A stretch of 64,000 nucleotides of DNA. Origin: Misgurnus anguillicaudatus. Its lineage: Eukaryota; Chordata; Actinopteri; Cypriniformes; Cobitidae. The DNA is taken from NCBI RefSeq assembly GCF_027580225.2, contig NC_073351.2, positions 3,827,001 through 3,891,000 on the forward strand. The letters are read 5' to 3'. How positions within the stretch are numbered: the first letter of the stretch is position 1; each line of letters opens with the position of its first letter. The notes below the pieces were generated by a model. That model saw nothing but the letters and a program-made list of their open reading frames with translations, did no database searches and was not told where the DNA came from. The position numbers and the translations under genes were made by a program. This document shows positions 1 to 12,200 of this stretch, in pieces.

Positions 1-950
1 CTTCTGAAAAGAGATTTCCCTGTAAATACATGAAAATTAAATAAAATGTTGTTATTTATTTTCCAGGGTGTTTTATTAAGTTTATGTTTATAATTAATTT
101 TTCGTAATTTTATGTATTAGATTAGTGCTGGATCAGCTACGCACTGTTACTCAATGTTTTAGTCCTTTCTGGTGACCAATTAAGCGCCATCTGGACAGAA
201 CTCGTATCTGCAATTGGTGCCCAATCTGTCTGGGTTACATTTCAGTTGGCCAGCTTACAGTCAGCTTGAGGTTTCTCCTCTGGGCTTGTGCTGAGAAAGA
301 AACCAGCACTTATGGCAATATCCAATAACAAAGCCAACAACCCTGACAATGCAAGATGGCAAGAAGAAAACATTTTTATTCTTGAGTCATCCAAGGTGCA
401 GTATACTGGACATCACTAAAACCTCATATGAGCTCAAGGAAGAAAGTCTAAGGAAACAATAAGAAAGGTTCTTCAAAGCTGGGGTGTATGACATTTGGCT
501 CAAATTAAATCAAGACATATTGTTGAGTTACAGCTATTTTTTCCATTTTTTTATGTGTCACCTTAGTCGGCCATAGCTGTGCTGCACTCGTGCCCCTCTC
601 TTTCTTGTATAAGTGTAATGTAAAGCCCAATACAGACTCTACAGAGGTACAAAACTGTATTGTTTCAAGCTATGAAACCTAGCTAAACTTAAAAACTTGG
701 TTTAGTTTGCCATTTTGTTCCCACGTTTTATAGCACTACTTATTCAATTCTTAGCAGTGCTGTAAGAGGTGCTATAGCAGTTTTCACTTTCTGTCATGGT
801 AAAACAACAGTGTGAAAAGTCTGTCAGCCCATTATCATGATTTGGGTATAAATAGCACGCAGTTTAAAAGTCGTCCAAGTACCAAGTCCAATTTTGTGTG
901 CATATGATAAGCCAGTCCTTCCTGTTCACTTAATATGTGAATCTTTTCAT
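1..950. other. AT-rich intergenic/intronic DNA, nothing recognised
   Basis: No exon, microsatellite or clear transposon terminus is visible. The stretch near 300-540 looks like degenerate repeat but shows no termini. Confidence 0.4.
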
Positions 951-951
951 G

Positions 952-1310
952 TGGTTTTATGTATTGGTTTCTCCTTTATTTCAGTTTTTTACCATTGTTC
1001 GCTTGGGTTTGGGGTAAGAGCAACTTTTGTTACATACTGTACTGTAACAATGACACCCTAACCCCAATTCTAACCCCAACTCCAAGCGACCATGGTTTAA
1101 AAATAGACAAAACATGGAGAAACCTACACTGTAAAAAGTGGAAAGTTAAATAAACTTAAAATTTCAGTTTACTTTCACTTAAGCTGAAAAATTTAAGTTG
1201 AATAAACCAATAGAAAGTAACTTTTTTAAATTGAAACAACTTTTTACAGGGCATACATTAAATGACACCCTGAAGCAAATTTAACCCCAAACCCAAGCGT
1301 TAATTTAGAA
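952..1310. repeat. degenerate relative of the 34.6/44.2/47.2-kb fold-back family, split by a MITE
   Basis: The left part (about 990-1018) resembles the family core (ttaccattgttcgcttgggt). The right part (about 1064-1110) resembles its reverse complement (aaccccaactccaagcgacc). A second decayed block, accccaaacccaagcg, follows at about 1282. The 1127-1251 element sits between these. Confidence 0.35.
1127..1251. mobile_element. small MITE with CACTGTAAAAAGT terminal repeats
   Basis: The left end cactgtaaaaagtgg mirrors the right end aactttttacaggg, and the internal sequence is AT-rich and partly self-complementary (ttaagctgaa...). Short non-autonomous DNA transposon; class uncertain. Confidence 0.5.
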
Positions 1311-2964
1311 ACCAAAACATAAAACGACACAAAAGATGTGTTGTATTAAGTGAACACCATACACAGAAAAGTTGTCAAACAGCATGAGTCTCCTAAAATA
1401 CAGGACACCAGAAGATGTCCCTCCTGTGGGAAAATCTGCTAATCTGCTGATCACAAAGTCTGAGGATTCTTCATGCTGACTAATTGAACAGAAAACAACA
1501 GTGAATATTCTTATAGTCATCCACTGAAGTGACAGATAAAGGAAGGGGTGAGTATTTATATGAATATAAAAACAAATTGTGTTCCAGCATTCAAATCTCA
1601 GTGCATAAAGCCATTAGTTTATAATAACAGAGCCCTCATCTCTCTGTCTGTGAACCACCCACTGAATAAATGCACATTAACCCTCATGTGCTCTGCTTCT
1701 CTAAACTTGTTTTCTTTTTTGGCAGCTTTTTTCCTTATTTCCTTTTAAATACACACTGCTAAGAGTCTTTCTGGAAATAAAGCTTTAATCACACAGCAGA
1801 ACCATGCGTTTAACTCAGATTTAAGCGAAAAACATCCCAGTTGCCTGTATAGATTACAGTTCTGTGATAAAGAAGAAACTCCCCAACTTGGTCCATCTTT
1901 GTTTTATCATCGCAAGCGAATATGCATATGAGAAAATGCAACGCTAAAGACATTTTCATGGGATGCACACGCGTTGTCAGTTATGTGTTTGGACAGAACT
2001 TAAAGTGCACCAATTTCATTAAAAAAAGTTATTTTGTTTATTTGGTATAATACAATGTGTTTACATGGTTTATGGTTCAAAAACACATTATTTTCCACAT
2101 ACCGTACATTTTTGTAGCTCCAGATATCCCTGTCTTCCTGAAACGCACTGATTTTGTACAAAACTCATCAATTTGAAAAGCGCTGTGTGACGCTCCTTAC
2201 CATGTTTGAAAGATTCGCTCACAATGCAATGCTAACAGGAGTTAACTTACAGGCTGTGAGTCCAAAGCGGGAGGAATTATGATAATGTCGGACTCGTCTA
2301 CATCACCAATCCCAGGAAGTAAACTGTTGCCCACAATCCCTGTGTTTGTTGTAGTCCAAGAAAAGAGATTTATGTTGGAGATGATACTAGTGTCATCGCT
2401 TACTTTGGGATTTGTACCTTTTGCATAACATTAACATGTACCCACGCATTAGTTTTTGCCCAGCTTACCCCTACACTGTAATTAGGTCTGCAGATAACTC
2501 ATAGAAGGGGATTTATTAACTTTGGAGGACTTGTAGAAAGACCATTCATTTTTTTTACATTGGGGATAGATAAGATAATGTGTAAAATATGATAGACAGA
2601 CCAATATGTTTGAAGAATAAGTATGAATATGCATAAAGATGCAGAAAATATCTGTACAGTATAAGACAGATTGATCTCTAGAGATCAGATTATTGATGTG
2701 ACATGTGCCTTAAGTTTTAAGTACCTGCAGCTCTGTTTCTTTTACTTTCTATTAAACATTTTACTGCTGCTGCTCTTCTCTTCCTTCTGAAATGTTTTGT
2801 TGAATGTATCACATGTCAAAACTACATCACTCCGTGACACATGTTTGACTGGTTTTATACGTTTTGTCGCAGTTGGCGACATTCTTGGCGAATTAATGCT
2901 TTACAGCTTTAATAACTGTCATCAGCATTAAACAGCAGTTCAAGTTCAGATATATTTGAATGAA
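1311..2964. other. mostly unrecognised sequence with a probable transposon fragment near 2255-2480
   Basis: The block at about 2255-2480 (gcgggaggaattatgataat, then cagcttacccctac) resembles degraded fish DNA-transposon sequence; a similar cgctcacccctac string occurs at about 25434. No coding capacity is recognised. Confidence 0.3.
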
Positions 2965-3080
2965 CTTTATTTACACTTACATTTAGTCATTTAGCAGACG
3001 CTTTTGTCCAAAGCGACTTACAAATGAGGTAAACAATAGAAGCATTTAAGCAAGAACAGCAATACATAAGTGCACTGGAA
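2965..3080. repeat. teleost interspersed-repeat fragment (AGCAGACGCTTTTGTCCAAA motif)
   Basis: Contains catttagtcatttagcagac followed by gcttttgtccaaagcgactt, a very widespread teleost repeat segment. It probably belongs with the piece at about 5040-5215, interrupted by the 3386-4590 insertion. Confidence 0.5.
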
Positions 3081-3385
3081 AAGTCTCATTAAACCTCACG
3101 TAACACACGCTGTTTCTGCATTTCTGGTGTTAATCTTGAGTACCTATAGAGTAGTATTACATCCTTTATATCTCCAAAGAGTCTTTAGTTTAATCAGATT
3201 TATAAAAGAAAGATTAGCTTTACCGATTCTTTCCCATAACGTACAAAAAAATGAAGATGGAGGAGTTACTACCGCAGGAGGAGCGAGTACGCGTCATGCA
3301 ACACTATACAACACTTATGATTCACTACATGTTCATGTCATTTATATAATATGCACGCACGTATTTACAACATAAGACAGAAGTC

Positions 3386-4590
3386 GGTTGCACTTTATTT
3401 TACAGTATGTGTACTTACCTTGTACATATATGGTAAATAAGTTGTACTTACCGACAAATGTGTGGTACCTTACTTTTAGGTATCTACATGGTAATTAATT
3501 GGTATCATTACTGTACTTACCAGTAGTACATACTTGGTAGTTATTATGTAACTCTAGGTAAGTACTGCGTAATAACATATACATACGTATAGTGTAGGTA
3601 TACTGTAACTAACGAGAAACATTACTGTACTTACAAACAAATGTACAACACAAGTATTCAGTATTTACAGGCAAGTTAGGGTAAATGACAGGTATTTATA
3701 GTGTACATATATGATAACTAATATCAAACAATACTGTACTTACAAATGGTATATACATGATAAGTGTGTGGTACCTGTAGGCCAGTGTAAGTTAATGATG
3801 GCACATATGGTGTATGTATGTAACTAACGAGAAACACTAGTGTACTTACAAATTGTATATACACAACATAAGTGTGTGGTACCTACAGGCAAATGTAAGT
3901 TATACTTATAACATACCTATATGATAACTAAGAACAAACATTACTGATGTGCCATTTTGGTACTCAGACTCAGTATCTTTGTCCTTTAAACCAAGCATTA
4001 AATAACTGTATGTATTAACTACTGGGTACATTCACTAGTACGTCCATGGTAACTGCATGGAAACAGGACTGTAAAATAAAGTGTTGCTTTTTACACAGTT
4101 ATTACATAGGACCTAACACCTAAGATATAGCATCATATACATGTTACTGTGAGGCAAACCCAACCATTGACTATCATACGCATTAACTCCTGGGTACATT
4201 CACTAGTACACACTTATTGTGTATATACAATTTGTAAGTACAGAAGTGTTTGATATTAGTAATCATATATGTACACTATAAATACCTGTCATTAACCCTA
4301 ACTTGCCTGTAAATACTAAATACTTAAATTGTACATTTATTTGTAAGTACAGTAATGTTTCTCGTTAGTTACAGTATACCTACACTATAAGTATGTATTT
4401 GTTATTATCCAGTACTTATATAGAGTTACATAATAACTACCAAGTATGTACCACTGGTAAGTAAAGTAATGATACCAGTTAATTACCATGTAGATACCTA
4501 AAAGTAAGTACCAAACATTTGTCGGTAAGTACAACTTATTTACCATATATGTACAAGGTAATTACACGTACTGTAAAATAAAGTGCTACC
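3386..4590. mobile_element. fold-back hAT-type element with perfect 8-bp TSD
   Basis: The left terminus ggttgcactttattttacag is mirrored by the right terminus ctgtaaaataaagtgctacc. Long inverted arms of about 380 bp continue inward (for example acttggtagttattatgtaa on the left, its complement near 4430 on the right). The element is flanked on both sides by cagaagtc (3378-3385 and 4591-4598), and 8-bp duplications are typical of hAT transposition. The middle (3770-4210) carries diverged internal repeats and a second terminus-like string at about 4069-4088. No transposase frame is present, so it is non-autonomous. Confidence 0.8.
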
Positions 4591-5039
4591 CAGAAGTCTT
4601 ATTTACCGCATGCAACTCATGACCCAGTTGGGCCTTTTCAATGAAATCCAGCGTCATATTACACAAACACACACGCAAAACTTGTTTTCATAAGGCTGGC
4701 TTTCTTCTCCTTACATCCAAAAACACACTTCTTCTTTCATGCCTTTGTTGAGTTTTGAAATTAAACAAAGCTGTGTCGCGTCATGTAATGTTTGCAAGTT
4801 CTAACGTCTCCTGATTGACAGGTGGGTGGGGTTTTCCGGGGGAAGTGCCCATAAAAAGAAGTGATATGTATAACTTGTACGAATCCTGGCGAAGTGCATT
4901 CGGCACAGAAATACTCTGTAACACGCCAACTGCTTTTTTGACACTTTGCCTACGTTTAGCATGAGAAAACCACTCTAGAACTGTGTTAATAAGTCAGAAT
5001 GCATGAAATACCATTGAACCCCCCCCCCCTTAAGAACAA

Positions 5040-5240
5040 TGGAAAAGAGAAAGATAGTAAGTCGTATATTAAGAAAGTGAGGTAATGGCGGAAGAGATGG
5101 GTTTTCAGCTGATTCTTAAAGACAGCTACAGAGACAGCAGATCGTGTCACGACCGGCAGATCATTCCACAGTTGTGCAACAGCTCCTGAGAAGGTACGCG
5201 ATAATGTTTATGTTTTATTTACACACCACTGCCTTCAAGC
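5040..5240. repeat. second half of the interrupted teleost interspersed repeat
   Basis: The segment reading ttttcagctgattcttaaag, then cagcagatcgtgtcacgacc and attccacagttgtgcaacag, belongs to the same style of interspersed repeat as 2965-3080. Confidence 0.4.
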
Positions 5241-5532
5241 GCATTGTGAAGGGAAGAGAGGCTCGGGATGATCCTGCAGTGACAGTCTGACAGAAAGACC
5301 TACATTGTCTTAAGAAACAACTAAATCATGTAGGAGTTACGTTCGTTCACCTGAGTGGATGCTTGCCTGATCTGAGTCTGTAGAAATGAACCATTCCTAT
5401 GCAGGCTAAACTTGCACTGCACATGCCTTTCAATTTATCTGCGTGGCCGCTAATGTGCGCAGCTTAGAGGGAAAATCGGTTGCCATAGCAATAAACCTAA
5501 ATAAGTGGGCCTAACACCTTGTCCTAAACAGC

Positions 5533-5601
5533 TGTAAGACTCGAACCGGCAACCTTCGGGTTGTAAGCCCGACTCTCTAACCAATAGGCTACGACTGCCC
5601 C
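5533..5601 (-). repeat. tRNA-derived SINE head
   Basis: On the minus strand ggggcagtcgtagcctattg begins a tRNA-like unit. It has an A-box-like tagcctattggttagag and a B-box-like ggttcgagtct. The 3' acceptor strand that would pair with GGGGCAG is missing, so this is a SINE promoter region and not a tRNA gene. The body probably runs leftward toward 5250. Confidence 0.7.
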
Positions 5602-6818
5602 AATTAACTACAGAATCACTTCCCGGGATGTGTATGAATATTAAAACCTATATTAGGTTTAATTAGTGGTTATTGGTGAAGGCTAACTGCATATTTGAAT
5701 TTGCTCTTGACCCACTAAATGGGAACAATACGAGCTGAAACCCCCGTCTCTCTCTGGGGGCTCTCACAGCAGGTTCTCTTGTCTGAGAAGAATTGGGCTG
5801 TTATGTTTGAAAGCTGGGTAGATCATCCATGAAATTAGTTCAAGCCAGAGTGAAACTAAAAATGAACTGTGGTTTAAATATTGCCAATGTGGTCATAAGT
5901 CCTGGTTTGAGAACAATGGCCTGTGTATTGTGCTTTTGATGATTTTTTACACAGAGTAGCTGAATGTAGACAAGGCTTGCCAATCTTAAATGTGAAGTGT
6001 GTACTTTTTGTTTACTTTCTCTTAGCTTTGGTTTAGTGTTTATTGGTCGATTTCCTTGAAAGAATAAAACTGTGGTACTTTCAATGAATTGCTCTGTTTG
6101 TTTACTCACCCTGACCAGCCCGGTGTAAGAACATTTCCTAAAACCAAAAGTGCAAGTTCGAAGTAGGACTATCTATTTGTCAGATCCATGGCAGACAGAG
6201 GCAGTGATTGGAAATCCTGTTTAAAATGATGCCTGAAATTCCATCAGTTGCAACTAGTGGCGCAGAAAATGCACATTTCATAAGTCTGGTATGGCATTTT
6301 CCTCAATGAACAGCAATAAATGAAAACATAATGCATTGTTATTAAATTTTTATATTTTTTTCCCGGAAAACAAGCAAAAAAGACAAAGAAAAAAAATTAC
6401 ATTTTGAAATGTATATTTATGTATAGTATGTATATTTATGAAATGCACCTTATGCAGATGTTCTGTATGCAAGCAGTACATGGGTGACCTTCAACATGTG
6501 ACTAAATGTGCAATATACAATAATGCACACTGCATGCAAAACAAAGTCAACACAAAGTCCCATCATACCATACAAATGTTTGTGTTGAGGGAGGGCTGAT
6601 AGAAAGAGAGAGAGAGGTGTCATGAGAGAAGAAGTGTGTATGTGTTGATGCAAGCTCATCTGACACCCTGATGCTGTATATTGAAGTGTGGTTAATTAGA
6701 CAGACACATCAGAGCTGTAAGTGATGACACATCTACACTACTGTACACCACCCTGCAGCTTCTGTCATTGCTGAAGACCAAACTTACAAAACCAGCCAAA
6801 GTTCTGTGAACATCACTG

Positions 6819-6821
<3 letters not shown>
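5602..6821. other. unrecognised sequence
   Basis: No exon or transposon end is recognised. The open frame at 5840-6109 on the minus strand has no family resemblance. Confidence 0.35.
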
Positions 6822-6868
<47 letters not shown>

Positions 6869-6910
6869 CACGCACGCACACACACTCACACACACATTCA
6901 CACACACACT
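6822..6910. repeat. (CA)n microsatellite
   Basis: About 90 bp of CA dinucleotides with a few CG and CT interruptions. It produces the artefactual Val/Cys-rich minus-strand frame. Confidence 0.97.
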
Positions 6911-7097
6911 ATAGTGACTCTCTACACAGTACACTTTTAGTTATTACCCAGCAATGTCCATGTCTTATAGTCAAAATATAGAATATAATGGTCCTCATTA
7001 ATCAAGCGAGCATACGTCATAAAACTGCATACTGTTGTTTCCACGCAAGACTTGGCATTTATTAATATGGACATGAGCATTAGCTACGATCAAATCT

Positions 7098-7128
7098 CAG
7101 AGAGAGAGAGAGACAGACAGACAGAGAG
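7098..7128. repeat. (GA)n/(GACA)n microsatellite
   Basis: A GA dinucleotide run followed by three GACA units. Confidence 0.9.
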
Positions 7129-7718
7129 TTTTACAGTCCGTCTGAAAAGAAAGATACACTTTACATATGGGTAATAACTGGGTAATGTTATGGTAATATA
7201 AATGTAAAATTATGTAATTTTTTTAACTACATACTGTATAGCAAGTAATTCCAGACAATAACAAGGCCAATTGCAATGATTTAAAAGTATAATAAAATGA
7301 TAATTGTAGTAAATATGTACTTACTAAATGATAAATGTTCAGGATCTACTTATTGTGTAGTAATATTTCTGTAGTTACACAGCCTGATGGTGTTATGGAT
7401 GAGTAAAATGATGTTAAGTCAGTCCATGGTTACTTTTAAATGTTATGGCATGATAATGCACTAATCAAAGAGACTAACACAGTCATTGTAGTAGTTAGAT
7501 GGTAACATTTTATCTGTTACTACCATGAAAAAAAAAGTAATTTCACAGAAACTACATGATATCAGGCTGCTCAGTGTTGTTTCTTTGTAATAACCTTGAA
7601 ATAATTACAGGCAATGCTGTATTTTATAGCCCTGATACAATGTAGTTTCTGTGAAATGACTTCATTTCTTTTATAGTAGTAATAAAATACAATTTTACAT
7701 TATTAAGTACAATTATTA

Positions 7719-8935
7719 CAGTGTTTCCCACAGATCTGAAATTTACTTGTGGTGGTAGCTGGTGAAAAGAGCAATCATTATCCACCGACAAAAATGGTCT
7801 ACTATAAATGTGACAAAGAACTATTAATGTGTGATACAACACAATACTTTGATTTATTAAACATTAATGAACTATAATGTGAAATTAACCACCCCAAACT
7901 TTCTTTGCCATAAACAAAGCTGACACTGTTTGTCAAAGCACCACAAAAACAGTTAATGTTTTTGCACTGATATATGAAGCAATTTGATGACCCCTTTTAT
8001 CAAACTCAATATAATACAATACTATGTATAGTATATTAATAGACAGTGCAGGTTTATAGATTATAAATGTGACTGATGTTATAATTGTAATAATTTCTAT
8101 TAGATAGGCACTTTTACTGCTTCTGCTTTCTATTTCTCTTTTGCTTAATCCACTTATAATTTCAGATTTAAAAGTCTACTTTACAGGTTGCGTTTTTTAT
8201 ATCCTGAGTCAGCTTGAGCTTTGCTCGTTCAGTGCAAAGGGCTTGATATTAGCACTGCTTTTTGCTACAATCTCTGTGCAAACTGTTTAGATTTTAGTAA
8301 TGAAGAAAATGCAGCGCGTGGTCGTGACAAGAGCCAGTTGTTATCACCATAGAAACCGGAGGCACGCTGAAACAGCACTCGAGCTTTAGTGCGGTAGCAC
8401 TCACGGCCGTTCTCCGATCGACTTTGGTTTTAAACACAATATTAATCAGACTTGGGACCCGAAGTAATAACCTAGGACCGACCCGGACCCGACTGACCAT
8501 TTAAAATATAAACCCGGAACCGGACAGGTCCCGCGTCCTCAGTGAAGAAAGACCTCTAATGGTAAAACTCTGCTCAAGTTCAGAAACATGGAAGGCTACA
8601 ATGTGACACTGAGGTTGCTTCGCGTCGCATTGAGAAACAGAGAGCACGTGAACGCACACTCAATGGGATAGACACAACAAAATGAAACCAACTTGAATGC
8701 TATAAAAACATATGCACATAAGCATATGCAACCATTTTGGTCGCAGTGTAGTTCCCTGGCTGCTCAGTATGTGCTGCAGTTGATCCAGTTTGCCGCGCTG
8801 GATGATGAGTTTAAGACGCGTGCATCGTCTTCACGGTCACCCGACCCCCACCTCTCTTTACTTGAGCAGTTTCATTGTGTTGTATTTACACCAATTGTTT
8901 TGTTGATATTTTCTTAATATTAAAAAAAACACCTC

Positions 8936-8984
<49 letters not shown>

Positions 8985-9089
8985 AAAACACGGGTCATCC
9001 AGTCGAGTTCAGAAAATACGGAAATTCGTCAAGTGATTTTTTTTTCCTGGGCGTACCGCCCAAGTAGAGCATATGTATGGGAAACACTG
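7719..9089. mobile_element. nested hAT-like element, CAGTGTTTCCC termini
   Basis: Begins cagtgtttcccacag and ends gtatgggaaacactg. The flanks aattatta and tattatca match at 6 of 8 positions, as expected for a decayed hAT 8-bp duplication. The interior is GC-richer (about 8180-8900) and holds a CT microsatellite, but no recognisable transposase. Confidence 0.65.
8939..8980. repeat. (CT)n microsatellite
   Basis: An uninterrupted run of about 21 CT dinucleotides inside the nested hAT-like element. Confidence 0.97.
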
Positions 9090-9289
9090 TATTATCATTT
9101 TATTTTACCTGTAAGTCAATGCAATTGACATTGTCATTGTCTGGAAACTGCACAGAATTTTCTGGATATTGCACAGGCTTACTTGTAATATGTGGTTTAA
9201 AAATAATATTACCATGAAATTACGTATATATTATCATAACATTACCCAGTTATTGCCGATCTGTAAAGTAAAGTGCAAAGATCTTCTTT

Positions 9290-12200
9290 GAAAAGTTAAA
9301 GTTTACCATCCATGTAGGCAATCCATGAAGTCACATTTATCAGCACCCTTTATTCGTGTGCGGAAATTGTTTGCATACGAAAGTTTAATGAATTACACAT
9401 GAGCGTTGGCAGATTTTTTTTCCGGATGTACGCCTGTTTCTAAGGTTGTTTGATACATGCGGGTAAATGTATTTTGTCATTTTGGAGATTTGTTCCAAAA
9501 CCTCTTCCCTAACCCTTTTTGAGAGCTAGTTGACACATGTTGCAAATTAATGAGAGTTAGTAGATATGTAAGCTGCAAGTTATTTATAATTAGTCAAATG
9601 TCTAAAGTGGACTATTAAAACAAATGTAATCCTGCTTTGATGTCAGAATCCGCAATAAATATTTTTGACAAAGTCCTCCAATTGCACAAAATATGAATTG
9701 GATGCATGACGGCATGCAAAATGACTGTGGATCAAACTATTCAAACTATGTCTTGACTCTTGTCTAAAGAAGCAAATTTTTCATAAGTGGAATGTTTGCA
9801 TTGCAGCGAAAGATTTTGTTAAATACCAATGAAATGACTAAAGTAATATTTGTGAAAATAAGGCATTTCAATTACTGACTAATAAACTTTTCATTGCCAT
9901 TAAAGTGAAATTACTGAACTTAAGAGCCTGATAAAACATGTCAGATGCACTTTTTTGGTGGGGTTCTGCATCTGAATCCCATATTTATTTATTTAGTTTA
10001 AATTAATAATATAAGCTTTATATTTAGTTTTTTTTTCTAGTCTCACATCTAAAAAAATAAAACCAGTAAACATAATCGCCTTTTCCTGAAATGTCAAAAT
10101 TAGGCAAATCCAAGTACTGTGTAAATGAAAGTCTTCAATTATATTTGTAAACATCAGTGCATGACATACTGTAATGAGGTTTGTTGACGGCTTGTGACTA
10201 ATCACATGACATCAAAATGGTTCTGTTAAGCTAAACTATTATGCAAATATTTTTTTTAAGAATGTATCAAAGGGGTTTACGACAGGCACAAGACAATGAC
10301 GATTTAATGAGATAGCAACACATAAAAACACTTCACAATGTAAATATTTTCAGATGTTGTATCTTGTTTTCTTTACAAGCACCAGAAAAGGGACTCAACC
10401 TTAACTTCTACCCTCATTAGTGCCTTCTGTAGTGCTTACAAAAACATTGCAAACAGAATGAATTTTTTAGGCACATCTAAAGGCACTGCTCCTAAAACAA
10501 TTTTTCTTACTGGGAAATAGCTCATTAAAAGTTCAATACTACCACCCAAAATCTTGTTGTTTTACAAATGCCCATCCTAGCAGCAGCATGGCTAAATCAT
10601 GCCTTTATCTTATTATTCATGAAATCAACAAGGGATCCTGGTTAATTTGTCATAGGTCCACCCTACTCTTATGTCACCACATGCTGTACTAAACATCAGG
10701 TGTGGGCTTTCTCCTTCGCTTTTTTTATTTTTCAGGCTTAAGGCTTTTAAAGACAGAGATTAAAATAAACATTGAACACCTGTTAGCATTTATATGATTC
10801 ATTTTACTTTCTGCCTTATGCATTTCATTAAAAGTTTACCCAACAAATAAAATGCAAATTCTGATGCAAAACCAGCTGCTTTCTCATCAATATATACTAT
10901 AATCTCCAAAATTACATAAAAGCATAAATAATCAATATGACCTACATGTTACGTGAATCTGAAGCCATGTTCATATCATTCATTTTAATTTGTACAACTA
11001 TGACTTGCTTTCGCCTCTGTATCTATGTATGCCATATTAAATTTGGCCAATCTGACGGAGTTGAATCCAATTGCAGGTTATGATAATACAGTTTAGATGC
11101 ATTCTGTACATTGCAATCTGATTAAAATGTTCATTTACATTCTATATAATCTGAACCAAGTGCACAAGTCAGAGTTTCCAAATGTGCATACCAAAACCAT
11201 CCCAAAGACTATTCACAGCCCAAATACCAAAAACTTATCAACAATATCCTTTCATCTTTAACCCGCAGAAAACCAATCTACTTGTGGAAACCCTTTAAAA
11301 GTAGCCTGCATCTGAACTCCGCCAAAAAGCATATGACTTGGCAAAGCAGTGCGAAGCATCTCTCATCGAGTTCACGCTTTATCGCTGGATAAAGTCAAAG
11401 CTGAGATGAAGAAAATTGTTCTTAAGAAGTTTTCAGATATAGGCAAAAAATAGACTTTTTGAAAGGCACAACGTTATTTTATTGCTTTATGTAATGTAAC
11501 AGTATGAAAGCACACATTAAACCTGCAGAATGTACAGCACGTGACCCCATTACTTTAATCATGCGTGTTGCCATTGCCTAACTATTGCATGTTTCTGTTA
11601 CAAGAATCATGTCATATGTGAATATGAGGTAGATATAAGACGTAAACTTAAGCACAATTCTTCTGTGTGTGTGGACAAGGTATTTTTGCATCGATTGAGA
11701 AAATACAAAGATTCACGTGTTTACCTGCATGTTTGTCTCCTGATGATCGGACTACACCACCCCTTTCAATACGGTCGAAATTTGCATCCGGTCAACCTGA
11801 ATTGTATTGATCAAGGTGTTTACATGAAGGGTTTTCAATCCAAGTGAGCCATCAATATGATTACAAATGGATTATTTGGTTGCATGTAAACTTACCTTAT
11901 GACTTTGTTAGGTTTCATTATTGCTTTTTCAATAAAAACTGTTGACTTTTAAACGACAAAAAGATCTGTGAGGCTTTTCAAAACAGAACACTTTAAAGAG
12001 AATGATAAAAACTAATCCTAGGGGAAGAAAAGGACCCTTCACAGGTGCTTGGACCCTAATGAAATGCAAAAAGAACAAAGAAGATCTTTCATATCCATCA
12101 CTTTGTTAATATCGTAACAAAGATTTCTTTGAAAACGGCCAATATTTCAGTGCATAGTGATGGGTTGATTGATGTTTAGTACAACAGAGAGACAGCTGGG

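Larger units (their letters stand above)
7157..9275. mobile_element. hAT-like fold-back element, host of a nested hAT
   Basis: The left end cactttacatatgggtaata, then actgggtaatgttatggtaa, is mirrored by the right end ttatcataacattacccagt ... gtaaagtaaagtg. Flanks gaaagata and caaagatc match at 6 of 8 positions, which suggests an old 8-bp duplication. Further inverted segments lie inside (about 7520-7570 against 7625-7690, sharing tttctgtgaaatgac). The element is interrupted by 7719-9089. Confidence 0.6.

Noticed and set aside
5533..5601. tRNA gene on the minus strand
   Set aside because: It has good A and B boxes, but the 3' acceptor strand does not pair with the 5' end, and the unit continues into SINE-like sequence.
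6692..6934. Cys/Val-rich open frame
   Set aside because: It is a translation of the CA microsatellite.
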